NCBI RefSeq assembly: GCF_947242115.1
Contig: NC_074720.1
Span: 27,815,145-27,879,144, forward strand
Length of the DNA: 64,000 bases
From: Biomphalaria glabrata
Lineage: Eukaryota > Mollusca > Gastropoda > Planorbidae
Direction: 5' to 3'
Below, piece after piece: positions 36,926 to 47,275 of the stretch; within the stretch, counting starts at the first letter, position 1; the number at the start of each line of letters is the position of its first letter. A model generated the notes under the pieces. It did not search any database. It was not told the origin of the DNA and saw nothing but the letters and a program-made list of their open reading frames with translations. The position numbers and the translations under genes were made by a program.

Positions 36926-37289
36926 AATCTTCAGACAGCACAAAGGACAGCTAATAGTTCCGAACAACTCCAACCCTTGCTAATCTCTTGATGTCAATGT
37001 AAACACTGTTCTTCTATCCCAGCGTCTTTCTGTCTTTGTCCAACAGTACACTCGTACGCACCACAAGCACTTGTGCTAGGCAGGGTCACAGCTATACACA
37101 CACATATACGCACAGCACTAGGCTCTATTGTGAGGTATTTGTTTCTCTAGACACGCTAGCTCAAGTAGAGAGATTGCTGGAATCAATTATTTGGCCTATA
37201 ATGAAGTCACCAGGACAATAAAAATTTGAGTGTTTCACACATTTCTTTTCGCTAAAGATTTTTTTTTCACTCTATATATGTGTTTCATC

Positions 37290-37385
37290 TGTGCTGGGTC
37301 GCAGCTAGGGCTGCGATCCCACTGGAAATACTACATTGCTCAATCTTCAGACTCGAAGACAAGCCTTATTATTACTATTATGTGT
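37290..37385 (+). mobile_element. LINE 3'-tail scrap (finger-like motif)
   Basis: GGTCGCAGCTAGGGCTGCGA, then CCCACTGGAAATACTAC and AGACTCGAAGACAAGCCTTA parallels 47200-47270. It encodes LGLRSHWKYY, the decayed end of the zinc-finger-like LINE tail, followed by a short ATT-rich tail. Confidence 0.5.
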
Positions 37386-37714
37386 GTTTAACTGAAGTTG
37401 GGCTGTTTTTTTTTCTGTAGAGATGTGTTGTTATTTTCTCTTAAGATGTGTGTTCTCACTAAAAAGTAAAATATTTATGGTACACATAAAGACCTGTACA
37501 TTTTATAAAACTAGGAAATGGTTAAGACTACATTCACTTTGTTTAAATCTAAAATCAAGAAACTTTCTTGATAGCAATAAATGGTCAGATTGTAGTAGGA
37601 CAGATTGCTTCAATGGGGGACCTCAAAGATTGTTACATGGATACTTTCTATCATTTTGAAGAAAGAGCATAGGATAATTTGCATTACAAGTGGCCGCATA
37701 TCTCCAATAGCTTA

Positions 37715-37810
37715 GGGTTTTATCAACAATCTGACTAGCACTTACTCCTGACAACAATCAGACTGGCTGGAACTTACTCCTGATAACAATCAGACAGGCT
37801 AGAACTTAGT
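37715..37810. repeat. Short ~38-bp tandem repeat, 2-3 copies
   Basis: CTTACTCCTGACAACAATCA, then GACTGGCTGGAA repeated two to three times with point differences. Confidence 0.6.
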
Positions 37811-38107
37811 ATAGACACTTTTAATGGTTTAATGGTTTTGTTTCCATGTTTAGATTTCTGCATAGCTAAAAAAAAAATTCTCAAAAAAAAAAAAAAACAA
37901 TACATACGCTTTTGTGTTCCGTGATGTTTATTAAAATTAGGTGCAAGAAAGAGAATCATTAGTTTCATGTTACACGTAGAAATGGAAAGTACATTATCAA
38001 GCAAGTTAATTGGTCTGCTGCCATGAAAAACAACGTAATACTGGTAGCTGGAAGCTTTGAGATTCATGGATTAGAGGTATCACTTGACTTCTGCCAAAAA
38101 GTATTAA

Positions 38108-38320
38108 TCCTGGTTGGCTGCTTTTTCATGTGGTATGCGATCCGAGCTGTCGTTATGATAGACCACGGTTCTGATCCCGCCTTCTGCCATGGCGGCTAAC
38201 AATTGCATTATATTCTGAACCCCTTTGTCCCTTGGTAGTTGAGAAGAAGTCTGTGGTTAAATAAGTGTCTGTAGTAAGGATTTAGTTAAACCGAGACTTG
38301 CTGCTCTGTCAAAATAAAGA
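38108..38320 (+). mobile_element. Possible second SINE-like repeat
   Basis: A B-box-like GGTTCTGATCC (38167-38177) lies about 35 bp after a weak A-box-like TGGTATGCGATCC (38131-38143). A tRNA-unrelated body follows. The boxes fit a tRNA-derived SINE but the A box is poor and no second copy is present in this window to define the ends. Confidence 0.35.
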
Positions 38321-38692
38321 TGAATAATATATTAAAATGTTATTAAGTACATAACTTTAGCTGAATGACTACAATAACAATTAGAAACAGTTTTGTTTTA
38401 TTAAGCCGTAACAAAGCATGCTCTACAATTATCGTAGATTTAAAATAGAAAACAAAAATATGCTCAAAGGGATATTACTGTAATCACAAAATTAGAAAAA
38501 GTAATATATAGTTATGCATGTTTATCTGACGTAGTAATCTAATAGTTTTGAACTTAAAGAATAACTTTGATGTCCTAAATATGCCTTGAATAAATTGTAA
38601 TTCTTCAATTATTCAGAATTAACATTTGATGAAGAGATACGACTCTACCGCGCGTGCACTAGCTGTTAACTCGTTAACCGTAGTTTCTGTCA

Positions 38693-38825
38693 GTGGCGTA
38701 GCATCCATGGCTCGAGGAAGCTCAATGAGCCCGGGCCCACGACATTTAAAGCCCACAGCCTGTGGCGAAAAAACAATGGAGATTGAGCCCATAACTCATG
38801 GCCATTTTGGGCCCTCGTGAGAACT
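38693..38825. repeat. DNA-transposon end fragment
   Basis: CAGTGGCGTAGCATCCATGG looks like a hAT-type terminus; the remainder (GAGCCCGGGCCCACGACATT and onward) carries no transposase. The boundary is uncertain. Confidence 0.4.
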
Positions 38826-39239
38826 TTTGAGGATGATACCAAATAAACTGCACTTTTGTCAAGGCAGATACAAAAATAAATGAAATAAAATCTCCCTCAA
38901 AATGTCCTGAACGTTACACCAAACTTTATATTCACTTCACAACGTTACCTCATTGCTTTAGCAGTTAAGCTAGTGTTCGTGCATTGTCTGCTTAGACTTG
39001 CTTTGATGTCAGGAACTGCTTTTATCATGTCAGGGGCGTAGTTAAGGATTTGGGGGCCCGGTGGGATTAACCTCTTTGGGGGCCCCTTGCATTTTGATAT
39101 TGGAAATCATGACATCAGATAATGTACGCAAAAATATATAAGCCCAAAATCTAATTGGTACAGTACATCAGTAAAAGTAACCAAAAATAATCATTAAGAC
39201 TCTTTTAATGAATAATACCGCTGTTTATCGGCTAAATAA

Positions 39240-40440
39240 TGCACAAGTGACAAATCTCCATTGATATCGCTTCACGTCGTGCATCCTGTGCAGCAAAGAC
39301 ATCTATAACATCATCTACATCGATTTTTTCTAGTATTTGTGATTTCACTGACACTAAAGCCGTGATAAGCCTTTCTTGCGTCATTGTGCTCCTGAGATAG
39401 TTTTTGATGAACTTGATCTTTGAGAATAATCTCTCACATGACGCATTGGAAGTGGCATGAGGTAGCAGTATTCGGAGGAGGTTGCAATGTCATTACCATA
39501 TGAAGCCTGCTTCCTCAATATGTCTATTTGTGATTTTATTACTGGTTTGTTGACGAAAAGTGCTCTTGTACAAATGACATCATTGAACGAGTGATTTACC
39601 TTTATTTCATCATTCAAACAGAAAAAGTAACACAGTTTGTCATCATTCAACAGGTGTCTTGGTTCAAGAAGAAACCTGAACGTGTCCATTTTCTTTCCAG
39701 CCTTTGAAATCTGCCCTTCATCTCCATATGAAATCTGTCCAGCACTTCTGTCGCAACACGTTTGAATTGCAGTTCTATTGACAGTCCTACATTAGAATTC
39801 AACTCCCCATCAAGTCATTTCTTTCTTCTGGTTGTTTTGATTACAGGGAATCCATAGTATTCACTACCTTCTTTTGCTTTTTTTGATGGATTGGATTTTT
39901 GTCAGTTTTTCATTATTTTGCAGAAAGCATGAAAGGGTACTAATTTCTTCAGCAGCTTCCCAGACTTTTGTAGTTTCTTCTGAACTATATTAATTGGGCA
40001 CAGGAGCTTTGACCAGAATTCCAGATAGCCATCAATTCGTAATTTTCCACTGCATGAAGAAGATTCTGTGTACTGCTTCTATCGTCCATTCTTTTAGTTC
40101 TTGAATTAGAAAGTTTCTCCAACAGCTTGATGAGTTTGTCGAGATTCAAGGAAACTGACGACTTAGCTTCTTCTCTTGTATTACTCTTTTTTTTTTAAAC
40201 TCGCGGCTTCATCTTCTCTCAGTTTGGCCCATCTCTGAAGTTAATTTGAAAAAAAAAAGTTGAACAATTCATGTACAGTTAAAAAAAAGATGACCATTGT
40301 TAGATCTATCTCAGCAGAATGAAAAGCTGCCAGGTTGAGAGAGTGATTATCACAGTTCAGAAATGTTGCCTTTGAATTTATGTCTAACAGACGTATCCGC
40401 AGGCCAGACAGACGGCCACTCATTGTGGCTGCTTTATCAT
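39240..40440 (-). pseudogene. hAT transposase relic with dimerisation domain
   Basis: Minus-strand blocks in order: MSGRLSGLRIRLLDINSKAT, then FLNCDNHSLNLAAFHSAE (40423-40300), the conserved 'SG...G....I......A.F..C..H.LNL' block; a middle segment with VATEVLDRFHMEMKGRFQRL (about 39770-39700); and LLRILLPHATSNASCERLFS, then KIKFIKNYLRSTMTQERLI (39480-39370), the hAT C-terminal dimerisation domain; then DVDDVIDVFAAQDARREA. The blocks lie in different frames with stops between them, so it is inactive. Confidence 0.75.
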
Positions 40441-40708
40441 AGGTTTAACCTCTGCGGCACGCTGTTTTGTAGCCCCACTCTGGTCATGGGGAAAGTTCCC
40501 ATAGAAAGAATAACATTTTTTTATATTTCACAAATAAAAAATATGGTCATGATCGTGAAATTTCCTCTGACGAAGAGACATACATTTAGTTGTTGTTTTT
40601 TTTTCATTTTCCCACCTTTGTAATTCACTCTTTTATCACTCTATAAGAACAGTTGTTTTGTGGTTTTTTTAATTTAGAAAAACATGTGTCCATTGGATTG
40701 AGGAAAGA

Positions 40709-40990
40709 TTAATAGAGGGGTAATAACTCGAGTGTGAAGTTTAATTCTGAAACTATAGACGCCAAACCCGAATAATGGACAATTCTAGCATTATTAAGAA
40801 TAACTATTGGATCTGTTATACCCGATTCTGTAAATGTTTCTTCAAGGTTAAATAGCGTAACCTTAAAATACTCGCCATTTAAATCTATTATTAGTAAAGG
40901 TAACAAGATACCTGGAATTCGCTGTATATCATACAGTTTTATTCGTGGTAACAAAGAGAGAAATATTCTTTGTTCTTGCTGCAAGCACAT
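40709..40990 (-). CDS. Short ORF resembling an RPA-type OB fold
   Basis: A 93-codon ORF. Its second half (LIIDLNGEYFKVTLFNLEET, then ITDPIVILNNARIVHYSGLA) has the pattern of the OB fold of replication protein A-like subunits: 'D..G..I.VTLF', a variable turn, then 'V.I..ARV..Y.G'. An acceptor-like TTGCAG precedes codon 5. It sits between the hAT end at 41348 and the transposase relic, in the same orientation. It could be a captured host-gene fragment, a host exon between two insertions, or coincidence. There is no match to a named gene. Confidence 0.3.
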   Translation of the reverse strand: MCLQQEQRIFLSLLPRIKLYDIQRIPGILLPLLIIDLNGEYFKVTLFNLEETFTESGITDPIVILNNARIVHYSGLASIVSELNFTLELLPLY

Positions 40991-41860
40991 GTTTGATCTC
41001 TTTTAAAAGGAAAATAAATCGGCAACAAATCTATTAAAGATATGCATTTTAAAATGTAAAACTAACTTTTAAAAAACAACTTTGACGTCTGTGGGAAAAA
41101 AATATTTTTTAAAATGTCAACAAAGTCAACGTACTGATAGACCTAGATCTAGGTTTAGTCTTTGTTATAAATTTTGTCCATAAATGTTGAAAAAGAAGAC
41201 ACCCGTTGACACTATTTGTCAATCAAATATATTAATTTATGTATTTACAAACAAATTTCGGACAACCATTTGCCCCCCCCCCCCAACAAGTGGGGGCCCG
41301 GGGATCTTCAAATTCTCCCCCCCCCCAACTTTCTTAGCTACGACACTGCATTGCCTTTATTTTGTTATGGTGAGAAGCCCTAATCATGCAATGGTGGTGA
41401 CAAGTGTTGCCAGCATTTTTTTTAACTCTTCAATTAGTTATATTTTAGATCTAACATTAATATTTATATTACCTTTCATTAGAGTTTATTATTCATGTGT
41501 AGCTGAATGTAACTATCAGGCTGAAATTGTTTTGAAGATCCATTCTCCGAGCGTGGAGATTCGAAGCATGTCACTTTGACAAACGTCTGTGAATCATGAA
41601 AGTGGGTTCTTCCCCCTGAGAATGGTTTTGGAAACATGATAGTAAACAAATATTTAGTTATTTTTTAACAACTCTAGTGTACTGCGCCTTTACACTCATT
41701 TAAATCAAATACAGAGATAAATAAATAAATATATTATAGTAACTAAAAAAGGTGACACACATACAGACTATTACTATGATATACTTTACAACAAGGATAA
41801 TAAAAGATGGAGTTAGTGGCCTTATACATATCAAGATAATGAAGATGTTATGTTCATTAC

Positions 41861-41953
41861 TGTGTATATGACTTTCGTTCTGTATTCCTGCCTCATTGAC
41901 AGATTCTTTTGGAACTGTTTCTTGGTTATAATCAATTTCCTCATAGACCGGTT
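41861..41953 (-). CDS. LDLa receptor gene: cytoplasmic-tail exon with YEEI motif
   Basis: A minus-strand acceptor CCCTAG (41959-41954) is followed by a phase-1 exon. Joined to the G left by the transmembrane exon it reads EPVYEEIDYNQETVPKESVN, then EAGIQNESHIH, ending at a GTAATG donor (41860-41855). It is acidic and polar, as expected for a cytoplasmic tail. VYEEI matches the classical Src-family SH2 ligand pYEEI when phosphorylated. If the donor is not used, the frame continues through a hydrophobic stretch to a stop at 41700, which I judge to be intron. The last exon was not found. Confidence 0.45.
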
Positions 41954-42003
41954 CTAGGGAAGTAATCGATGACATATAAACACATATGTAAGTTTTGTAA
42001 CTT

Positions 42004-42116
42004 TGTAAATAATGAGCTGTAGATGTCAGGAGGATGCGTTTCTGCAGAGAAAAATGCAAGAAAACGCTTTAGGGCGTCGGAGATTGAGAAACAGTCTTAT
42101 TTTATTCTCATATATC

Positions 42117-42162
<46 letters not shown>

Positions 42163-42264
42163 TGTACGCACGTTTATGCATAGGGTTAGGGTTTACTGGG
42201 CGTTAGGGTTAGATTTGGAAAAAAATCGCTCCCCCCCCCACTCCAAAGTTCTGGATCCGCCAGT
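42004..42264. mobile_element. Left-truncated copy of the 1.2-kb hAT element
   Basis: AATGAGCTGTAGATGTCAGG, the (TA)n core, GGGTTAGGGTTTACT and the right end GGATCCGCCAGTG match 1600-1789. The left third is missing. The right end is directly followed by the 52-bp array. Confidence 0.75.
42117..42161. repeat. (TA)n microsatellite
   Basis: About 22 uninterrupted TA dinucleotides inside the truncated hAT copy. Confidence 0.95.
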
Positions 42265-42715
42265 GATAGAAACAGATACAGAAATAGAGCCAGAGAGAGA
42301 GAAAGACAGACAGAGAAATAGATAGAAACAGATACAGAAATAGAGCCAGAGAGAAAGACAGACAGAGAAATAGATAGAAACAGATACAGAAATAGAGCCA
42401 GAGAGAAAGACAGACAGAGAAATAGATAGAAACAGATACAGAAATAGAGCCAGAGAGAAAGACAGACAGAGAAATAGATAGAAACAGATACAGAAATAGA
42501 GCCAGAGAGAAAGACAGACAGAGAAATAGAGCCAGAGAGAAAGACAGACAGAGAAATAGATAGAAACAGATACAGAAATAGAGCCAGAGAGAAAGACAGA
42601 GAAATGGATAGAAAGAGGTACAGAAATAGAGCCAGAGAGAAAGACAGACAGAGAAATAGATAGAAACAGATACAGAAATAGAGCCAGAGAGAAAGACAGA
42701 CAGAGAAATTGAGAG
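42265..42715. repeat. 52-bp purine-rich minisatellite
   Basis: About eight to nine units containing GATAGAAACAGATACAGAAA, then TAGAGCCAGAGAGAAAGACA, with some partial units. The purine-rich AGAGAAAGA-type tract continues to about 42925. Minus-strand Ser/Leu/Phe ORFs across it are low complexity and not accepted as genes. The array lies in the intron between the transmembrane and tail exons of the LDLa gene. Confidence 0.9.
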
Positions 42716-43339
42716 AGGGAAAGAGCGAGGAAGAGAAAAATAGGAAAATGGAGAGAAAGATTTAAAAAGAAAGAGAATAAGAGAGATTATGGGCGAGAAC
42801 GAGAAGGATAAAGAGAAAGAGAGACAGAAGAAAGAGAGAGAGAAAGACAGAATGAGAGTAATAGAGAAAGAGAGAAACTGTAAGGGACGCACAATGGAAT
42901 AGAAAAAGAGAGAGAGAGAGCAGAGAGATACTGTCAATTTATTGAGCCTGTGATTGAATACTCACATTGCTGCGTATTTGTATCCGGTACCTAATTAATA
43001 GACATAGAAAAAGTTCTATAATTACAAATATTAGGAAAATTTAAAAAAAAAAAAAAAACATGACCAAAGCTTCAAATAGATAAAACGCATTCCGTTTTTT
43101 TTTTAAATATAATTTCAGAATACACGCATCTTCATTGAGCAATCGTAAATAGTTTTGATACTTACCAATCAGTCCTAACATTTATACACATTCAAGAACC
43201 TATATAACGTCCTTCAAAAATTATCTTAAAACAATCACATCATTATAAAACACAGTTACAAAGACAGTTTACAAACTCAAAATCGGCCTCCGAAGTGGTC
43301 CACCCAGGCAGGTAAAAGGCAGGTTTCAATATTTTCAGA

Positions 43340-43450
43340 AAGAATATCAGAATGAAATTCTATCAAAGACGAATGACAGAGAAGAATGGAGAAAGAAGGT
43401 TGGCAGATCTTGTGTTGTGCCCCAGTGGTCCAGCAGACCAAATGATAGGT
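43340..43450 (+). mobile_element. LINE C-terminal scrap
   Basis: GAAGAATGGAGAAAGAAGGT, then GTGCCCCAGTGGTCCAGCAG is a diverged copy of the end of the fragment at 43935-44160 (same REEWRKKV text). Confidence 0.5.
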
Positions 43451-43934
43451 GAAAGTGAATGTGAATTTAGATGTGAACCTGACCTAACTGATGTCTTATA
43501 ATGAATATCTAATTGATCTAATTGTTTTGTAAAGGGTCAATCTCTTATTCAAATCCTCAAGAAAAAAACATTTCCGTAAAAAAAAATATTTCCTTTAGTT
43601 AAGTGTGTTGTCATCATAGAGTGGCACTGCAGTTCACGCGATAATATGAAAAACTACTTATTAATTGTTGTTATAAATTATAACTTATATGCATACTAAA
43701 TAGATATTTTCTCTTTAAAAAAAAGTAAACATTTTTTTGTGTTTAAATTTAGTAGTTAGTATGACGGAACTTATTTAACTTACAAAAAAGAAATGTAAAA
43801 CAAAATTGACAAAAAATCTAAAACCATTACCATAAATGTGTAAAAAAATATTGTAGATAGGTACATTCTCTATTAAAGAGCATTTAATGTTATACAGAAT
43901 TAATAGTATATAGTTGTTAAAAGCTTAAAACCTT

Positions 43935-44160
43935 TGGCCACATTACAAGATCTACGGGGCTCGCAAAGACCTCCCTTCAGGGAACAGGGCAAGAGGAAGA
44001 GGCTGACAGAAAAAGCGATGGGAGGACAACATTAAAGAATGGACAGGCCTGCCATTGAGAGAGGTCCTAAACAAGGCAAAAAAAAGGGAAGAATGGAGAA
44101 AGAAGGTCGACACATCATGTCAGGTGCCCCAACGGTCCAACAGACTAAGGGATAGGTAAA
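43935..44160 (+). mobile_element. LINE C-terminal fragment (RTE-like)
   Basis: Codes, over two frames, for GKRKRLTEKAMGGQ or GRGRQKKRWEDNIKEWTGLP, then LREVLNKAKKREEWRKKV. This matches the 'G.RRRGRP..RW.D.I.EW.G......A..R..WR' tail of RTE/BovB-like LINEs. It is heavily 5' truncated. Confidence 0.65.
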
Positions 44161-44593
44161 GGTAAAGTTGTAAAAGTTGTGTATTTTTATGAAAAACTGC
44201 TTGCATAAGTGAATACAAAAATTAGATTTTGCACTTTTAGAAAAGAAAAAAGTAGCCGTTGCATCAGAACTTTGAATGGTTTAAATATTATGATGTCGGA
44301 GTTGCACTACCTTTTATAGTTTGCGAGATCTAAACGGGATGGACGGACGTACAGACATTCCACACAAAACTAATAGCGTCATTTCCCCTTTCGGGGGCAG
44401 CTAAAAAAAAGTCAAGCAAATCAATTAGAAAAGAATTATCATTCAAAGACATCAGACATCAATGTGAAATGCATTTTGTAGTCGTATAGTCTATCTTTAT
44501 AAACACATAAGGACAACACTGATTTTTATTGTTAAGTATTTTAATATATTATTCAATGTTGTTGTTTTTTACTAACAAGTACTAATAATTCAC

Positions 44594-44698
44594 CTTTTCT
44601 GCGATTTCTACATAGTATTCCCAAGGTAACGATAATCACTAGCAGTAGTAACAGACCAGCAGCTCCCAGGAAATACTGGATGTGATTTGTGTCGTCTG
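44594..44698 (-). CDS. LDLa receptor gene: transmembrane exon
   Basis: A 105-nt exon between an acceptor (TAATAG, AG at 44700-44699) and a donor (GTGAAT from 44593); both junctions are phase 1. It encodes ADDTNHIQYF, then the hydrophobic LGAAGLLLLLVIIVTLGIL, then the basic stop-transfer CRNRRK. This is a single-pass type I membrane segment with a stalk of only about eight residues after the last LDLa module. The phase fits both the exon at 46042-46152 and the tail exon at 41861-41953. Confidence 0.7.
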
Positions 44699-45059
44699 CT
44701 ATTACACAATCAAAACAATTAAATTGAAAGAAACAGATTAAACAATTTTCACGAGTATAAAGATTATTGTTTGTATCGCCTATTTATTTAAACCTTAAAA
44801 AATTATCAGCTGAACAAACGCGGATGCTCAATCTATTCTATTTAATATTTTTAATAGACAACTATTAGGTGTTAGATGTTAAACAATGATGCTAGTACAG
44901 ACATTTATCATAGAATTCAAGACCTTGAAAAATTCTGAATATAAAATAAAAGTTTTAATTTAAAGAAAGAAGTTAGCTGCTGATTGATGGTAAGTTTACT
45001 AGAGAAAAAAAGCATAACTTATAGATACTTTTGCTTTAAACCTTCAACGGGAGTGATAA

Positions 45060-45960
45060 CGCCCCCGCGGGACGGGCGATGTCATGAAAATAGTGGGCGC
45101 TGGGAGCCAAAGGAGTGGTAGGGGGGCTCTGGGCAAAATAAGGGGGCTCTATTTGGTTATCGGGAGTCAAAAAGAAAAAATGGAGGTGTTCTGAAACAAA
45201 ATTCTACGTTCATTGTTTAACAATAAATATTCTACCATTATTTGCTAACAAAGTCAGTAACCATTGCATCTAATTCAAAACTTTTGGCTGTTTCTCTCTA
45301 AATGGCAAGAATACAAAGTGAAGCCACGCTGCTCTGTGTCATAGACATTCTGAAATAAGGCTGTGAACAAACGGATGCAGACCAAGTGAGAAATAAGAAG
45401 CATGCTGTGACAACGTTTGCAAACTGATCAAATGTAGTTGTCTATGATAAAAAAAAACACTATACAAATCTGCTCTTGATATGTTAGACTAGACTACCTT
45501 ACAAGAAACATGTTCCGCAGGACACCGGTGTGGGCTGTCAAGAGTTATCTTTTACTTATCGACATTTACGGTTACTCTGACATCTGTTCCGAATGGGGTA
45601 TGATTGCATGCCAAAGTCGATCTTTTTGACGAGCTTTAAGGAGGGCGACTTAAAAGAAGTCCAGTACCCCCCCCCCCCACACACACACACACACACAGCC
45701 GAAAGCGCTATATAGCAACTGGCGGCATATTGTCCATGAAAGATATAACTGGAAAGCTATCACAAAGGTCCTGAGATATACATTTGAGACCCAAAGAAAT
45801 CCCTTGCCTAAAATATGCACGGACAACAGCTTTATCTGTACCAGACGTGACAACTGGTCGCTACTAGTTCTGCGTGGTCGCTTGAATTATTGTACTCAGC
45901 ATTAATCCATTAATCGAAGACAACGTCTTAATTCATGCATTTCAATTGTTGGTTAAGTCG
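45060..45960. other. Intron sequence, nothing recognised
   Basis: Only poly-C followed by (AC)n at 45667-45698 stands out. Confidence 0.5.
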
Positions 45961-46041
45961 ACTTTATTTCTAGCCAACAGCCCCAAGAAGAGGACCAGAA
46001 AGTGGCAAAAAATATAGTTGGAAGATACATCCATGACTGAC

Positions 46042-46152
46042 CACAGTTCACCTCGTCACTGTTGTCCAGACAATCTTTTACTCCATTGCATCTTAAGTTT
46101 CTAGATAAACAGGTTCCATCCTCACAGCGGTCTACTCCTGCATTGCAGACAG
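46042..46152 (-). CDS. LDLa receptor gene: LDLa module 8 (membrane-proximal)
   Basis: A 111-nt phase 1-1 exon (acceptor AATTCAG, donor GTCAGT). It reads AVCNAGVDRCEDGTCLSRNL, then RCNGVKDCLDNSDEVNC: six Cys and the calcium-binding 'D...DNSDE' box typical of LDL-receptor class A modules. Spacing of the first two Cys is shorter in aromatic content than its sisters (VDRC instead of .W.C). Confidence 0.85.
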
Positions 46153-46389
46153 CTGAATTAAAATAAAAAAATGTAGTGAGATTGTTATATTTTATACGTT
46201 TTGCAGGGAATGACAAAATTGTGTACATATTTAGCTTATTGTGATATTAAAAGATCAGGACCATTACAAAGAAATATTAGAATACACTAATGTGTGGACA
46301 GTTTGGTAAATATACAAGTCCAGCTCTGGTATGGGAAAGAAATTGAACAGAAGAATGCTCAGAGTAAATATGAAATCAAATAAACTTAC

Positions 46390-46500
46390 TACAGTTTTCA
46401 TCGCTGTTATCTGGACAGTCCTTGTAGCCGTCACATTTTTTATTGTGGTTGATGCATCTAAGACCTGTGTTACATAGCCACGATGTACTTTTACAAGTCT
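46390..46500 (-). CDS. LDLa receptor gene: LDLa module 7
   Basis: A 111-nt phase 1-1 exon (acceptor CAACAG, donor GTAAGT). It reads [20 protein letters not shown], then [17 protein letters not shown]: six Cys and a full DNSDE calcium box. Confidence 0.85.
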
Positions 46501-46594
46501 CTGTTGTCAAATGAAAATAAAACCCAAACAGAATTAAACGTGGATGACATCAGTGACACTGAGGCCCGCTGTATTAAATATAAAACATCCTCAC

Positions 46595-46705
46595 CACAAT
46601 ACCGCTCATCACTTTCATCTCCACAATCGTCATCACCATCACATTTGTGTCGACTCTTGATGCATTTTCTGTTGTCACATTGCCACGAGCCCGCTTGACA
46701 GACCG
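46595..46705 (-). CDS. LDLa receptor gene: LDLa module 6
   Basis: A 111-nt phase 1-1 exon (acceptor CACAG, donor GTGAGG). It reads [20 protein letters not shown], then [17 protein letters not shown]: complete six-Cys LDLa with acidic calcium box. The intron to module 7 is only about 94 bp. Confidence 0.88.
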
Positions 46706-47064
46706 CTGTGTTCAATGGGAGAAAAAAGTGAGCTTAGTGTCAGAGAGTCACTCAGTATTTGTTTCACGAGATTTGTTACTTGTACAAATAAGTTATTGCA
46801 AGCCAAAACATGAGTTTAATCTTTTTAATATTGTCCTTTTATCTACTAATGGTAAAATTTAGTCAGTAGTGGCATTACAAGAATACAATGAAATTTAAAT
46901 TTCTTAGACAAGTGTTTATTCATTTCTAGTTGACTCCTCTAAATGACATCTATATGAAATTATCAGTAAGTTCTACTATAATGATTTCAACAGCACAATG
47001 TTATAATGTTTGCTCTGTTACGATCTTGTAAGTTATTTTCAACATTTTAATTTATTTCACATCG

Positions 47065-47275
47065 TGCGTCTCATAAAGTGATCTCCAAAGAAAATTCGCT
47101 GCCGAGGACAGACGCAGACGGCGAAAAGAAAATCTAATTCGACTACCGGCTAACAATGGTTATACTTGCCCTGGATGTGACAAAATATGTATGTCAAAGC
47201 AGGGGCTGCGTAGCCACGGGAAATACTGCATTCCTCACTTATCTTCGGACTCGACGACAAGCATTATTAAAGTGA
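47065..47275 (+). mobile_element. LINE 3' tail with zinc-finger-like motif
   Basis: The plus strand reads AAEDRRRRRKENLIRLP, then NGYTCPGCDKICMSKQGLRS, then HGKYC: a basic linker and a C-x2-C...H-x4-C finger-like end. It is followed by GACTCGACGACAAGCATTAT. Same tail family as 21450-21540 and 37290-37385. It meets an oppositely oriented LINE end at about 47270. Confidence 0.6.

Larger units (their letters stand above)
39031..41348 (-). mobile_element. hAT transposon (ZMYM1-like), decayed
   Basis: The ends are inverted: CAGGGGCGTAGTTAAGGATT at 39031 and, reading inward from 41348 on the minus strand, CAGTGTCGTAGCTAAGAAAG. Both are followed by GGGGGCCC-type GC tracts. The flanking 8 bp (TATCATGT and CATTGCCT) do not match, so the ends may come from different insertions or be eroded. 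A minus-strand hAT transposase relic fills 39240-40440. A separate ORF of OB-fold character lies at 40709-40990. Confidence 0.6.

Noticed and set aside
42589-42925. Possible regulatory H-DNA or GAGA element in the purine tract
   Set aside because: The tract is interrupted by pyrimidines and is explained by tandem repetition; there is no promoter context.
42209-42937. Minus-strand 242-codon Leu/Ser/Phe ORF that could be taken for a membrane protein
   Set aside because: It is the complement of a purine-rich 52-bp minisatellite; its hydrophobic periodicity is that of the repeat.
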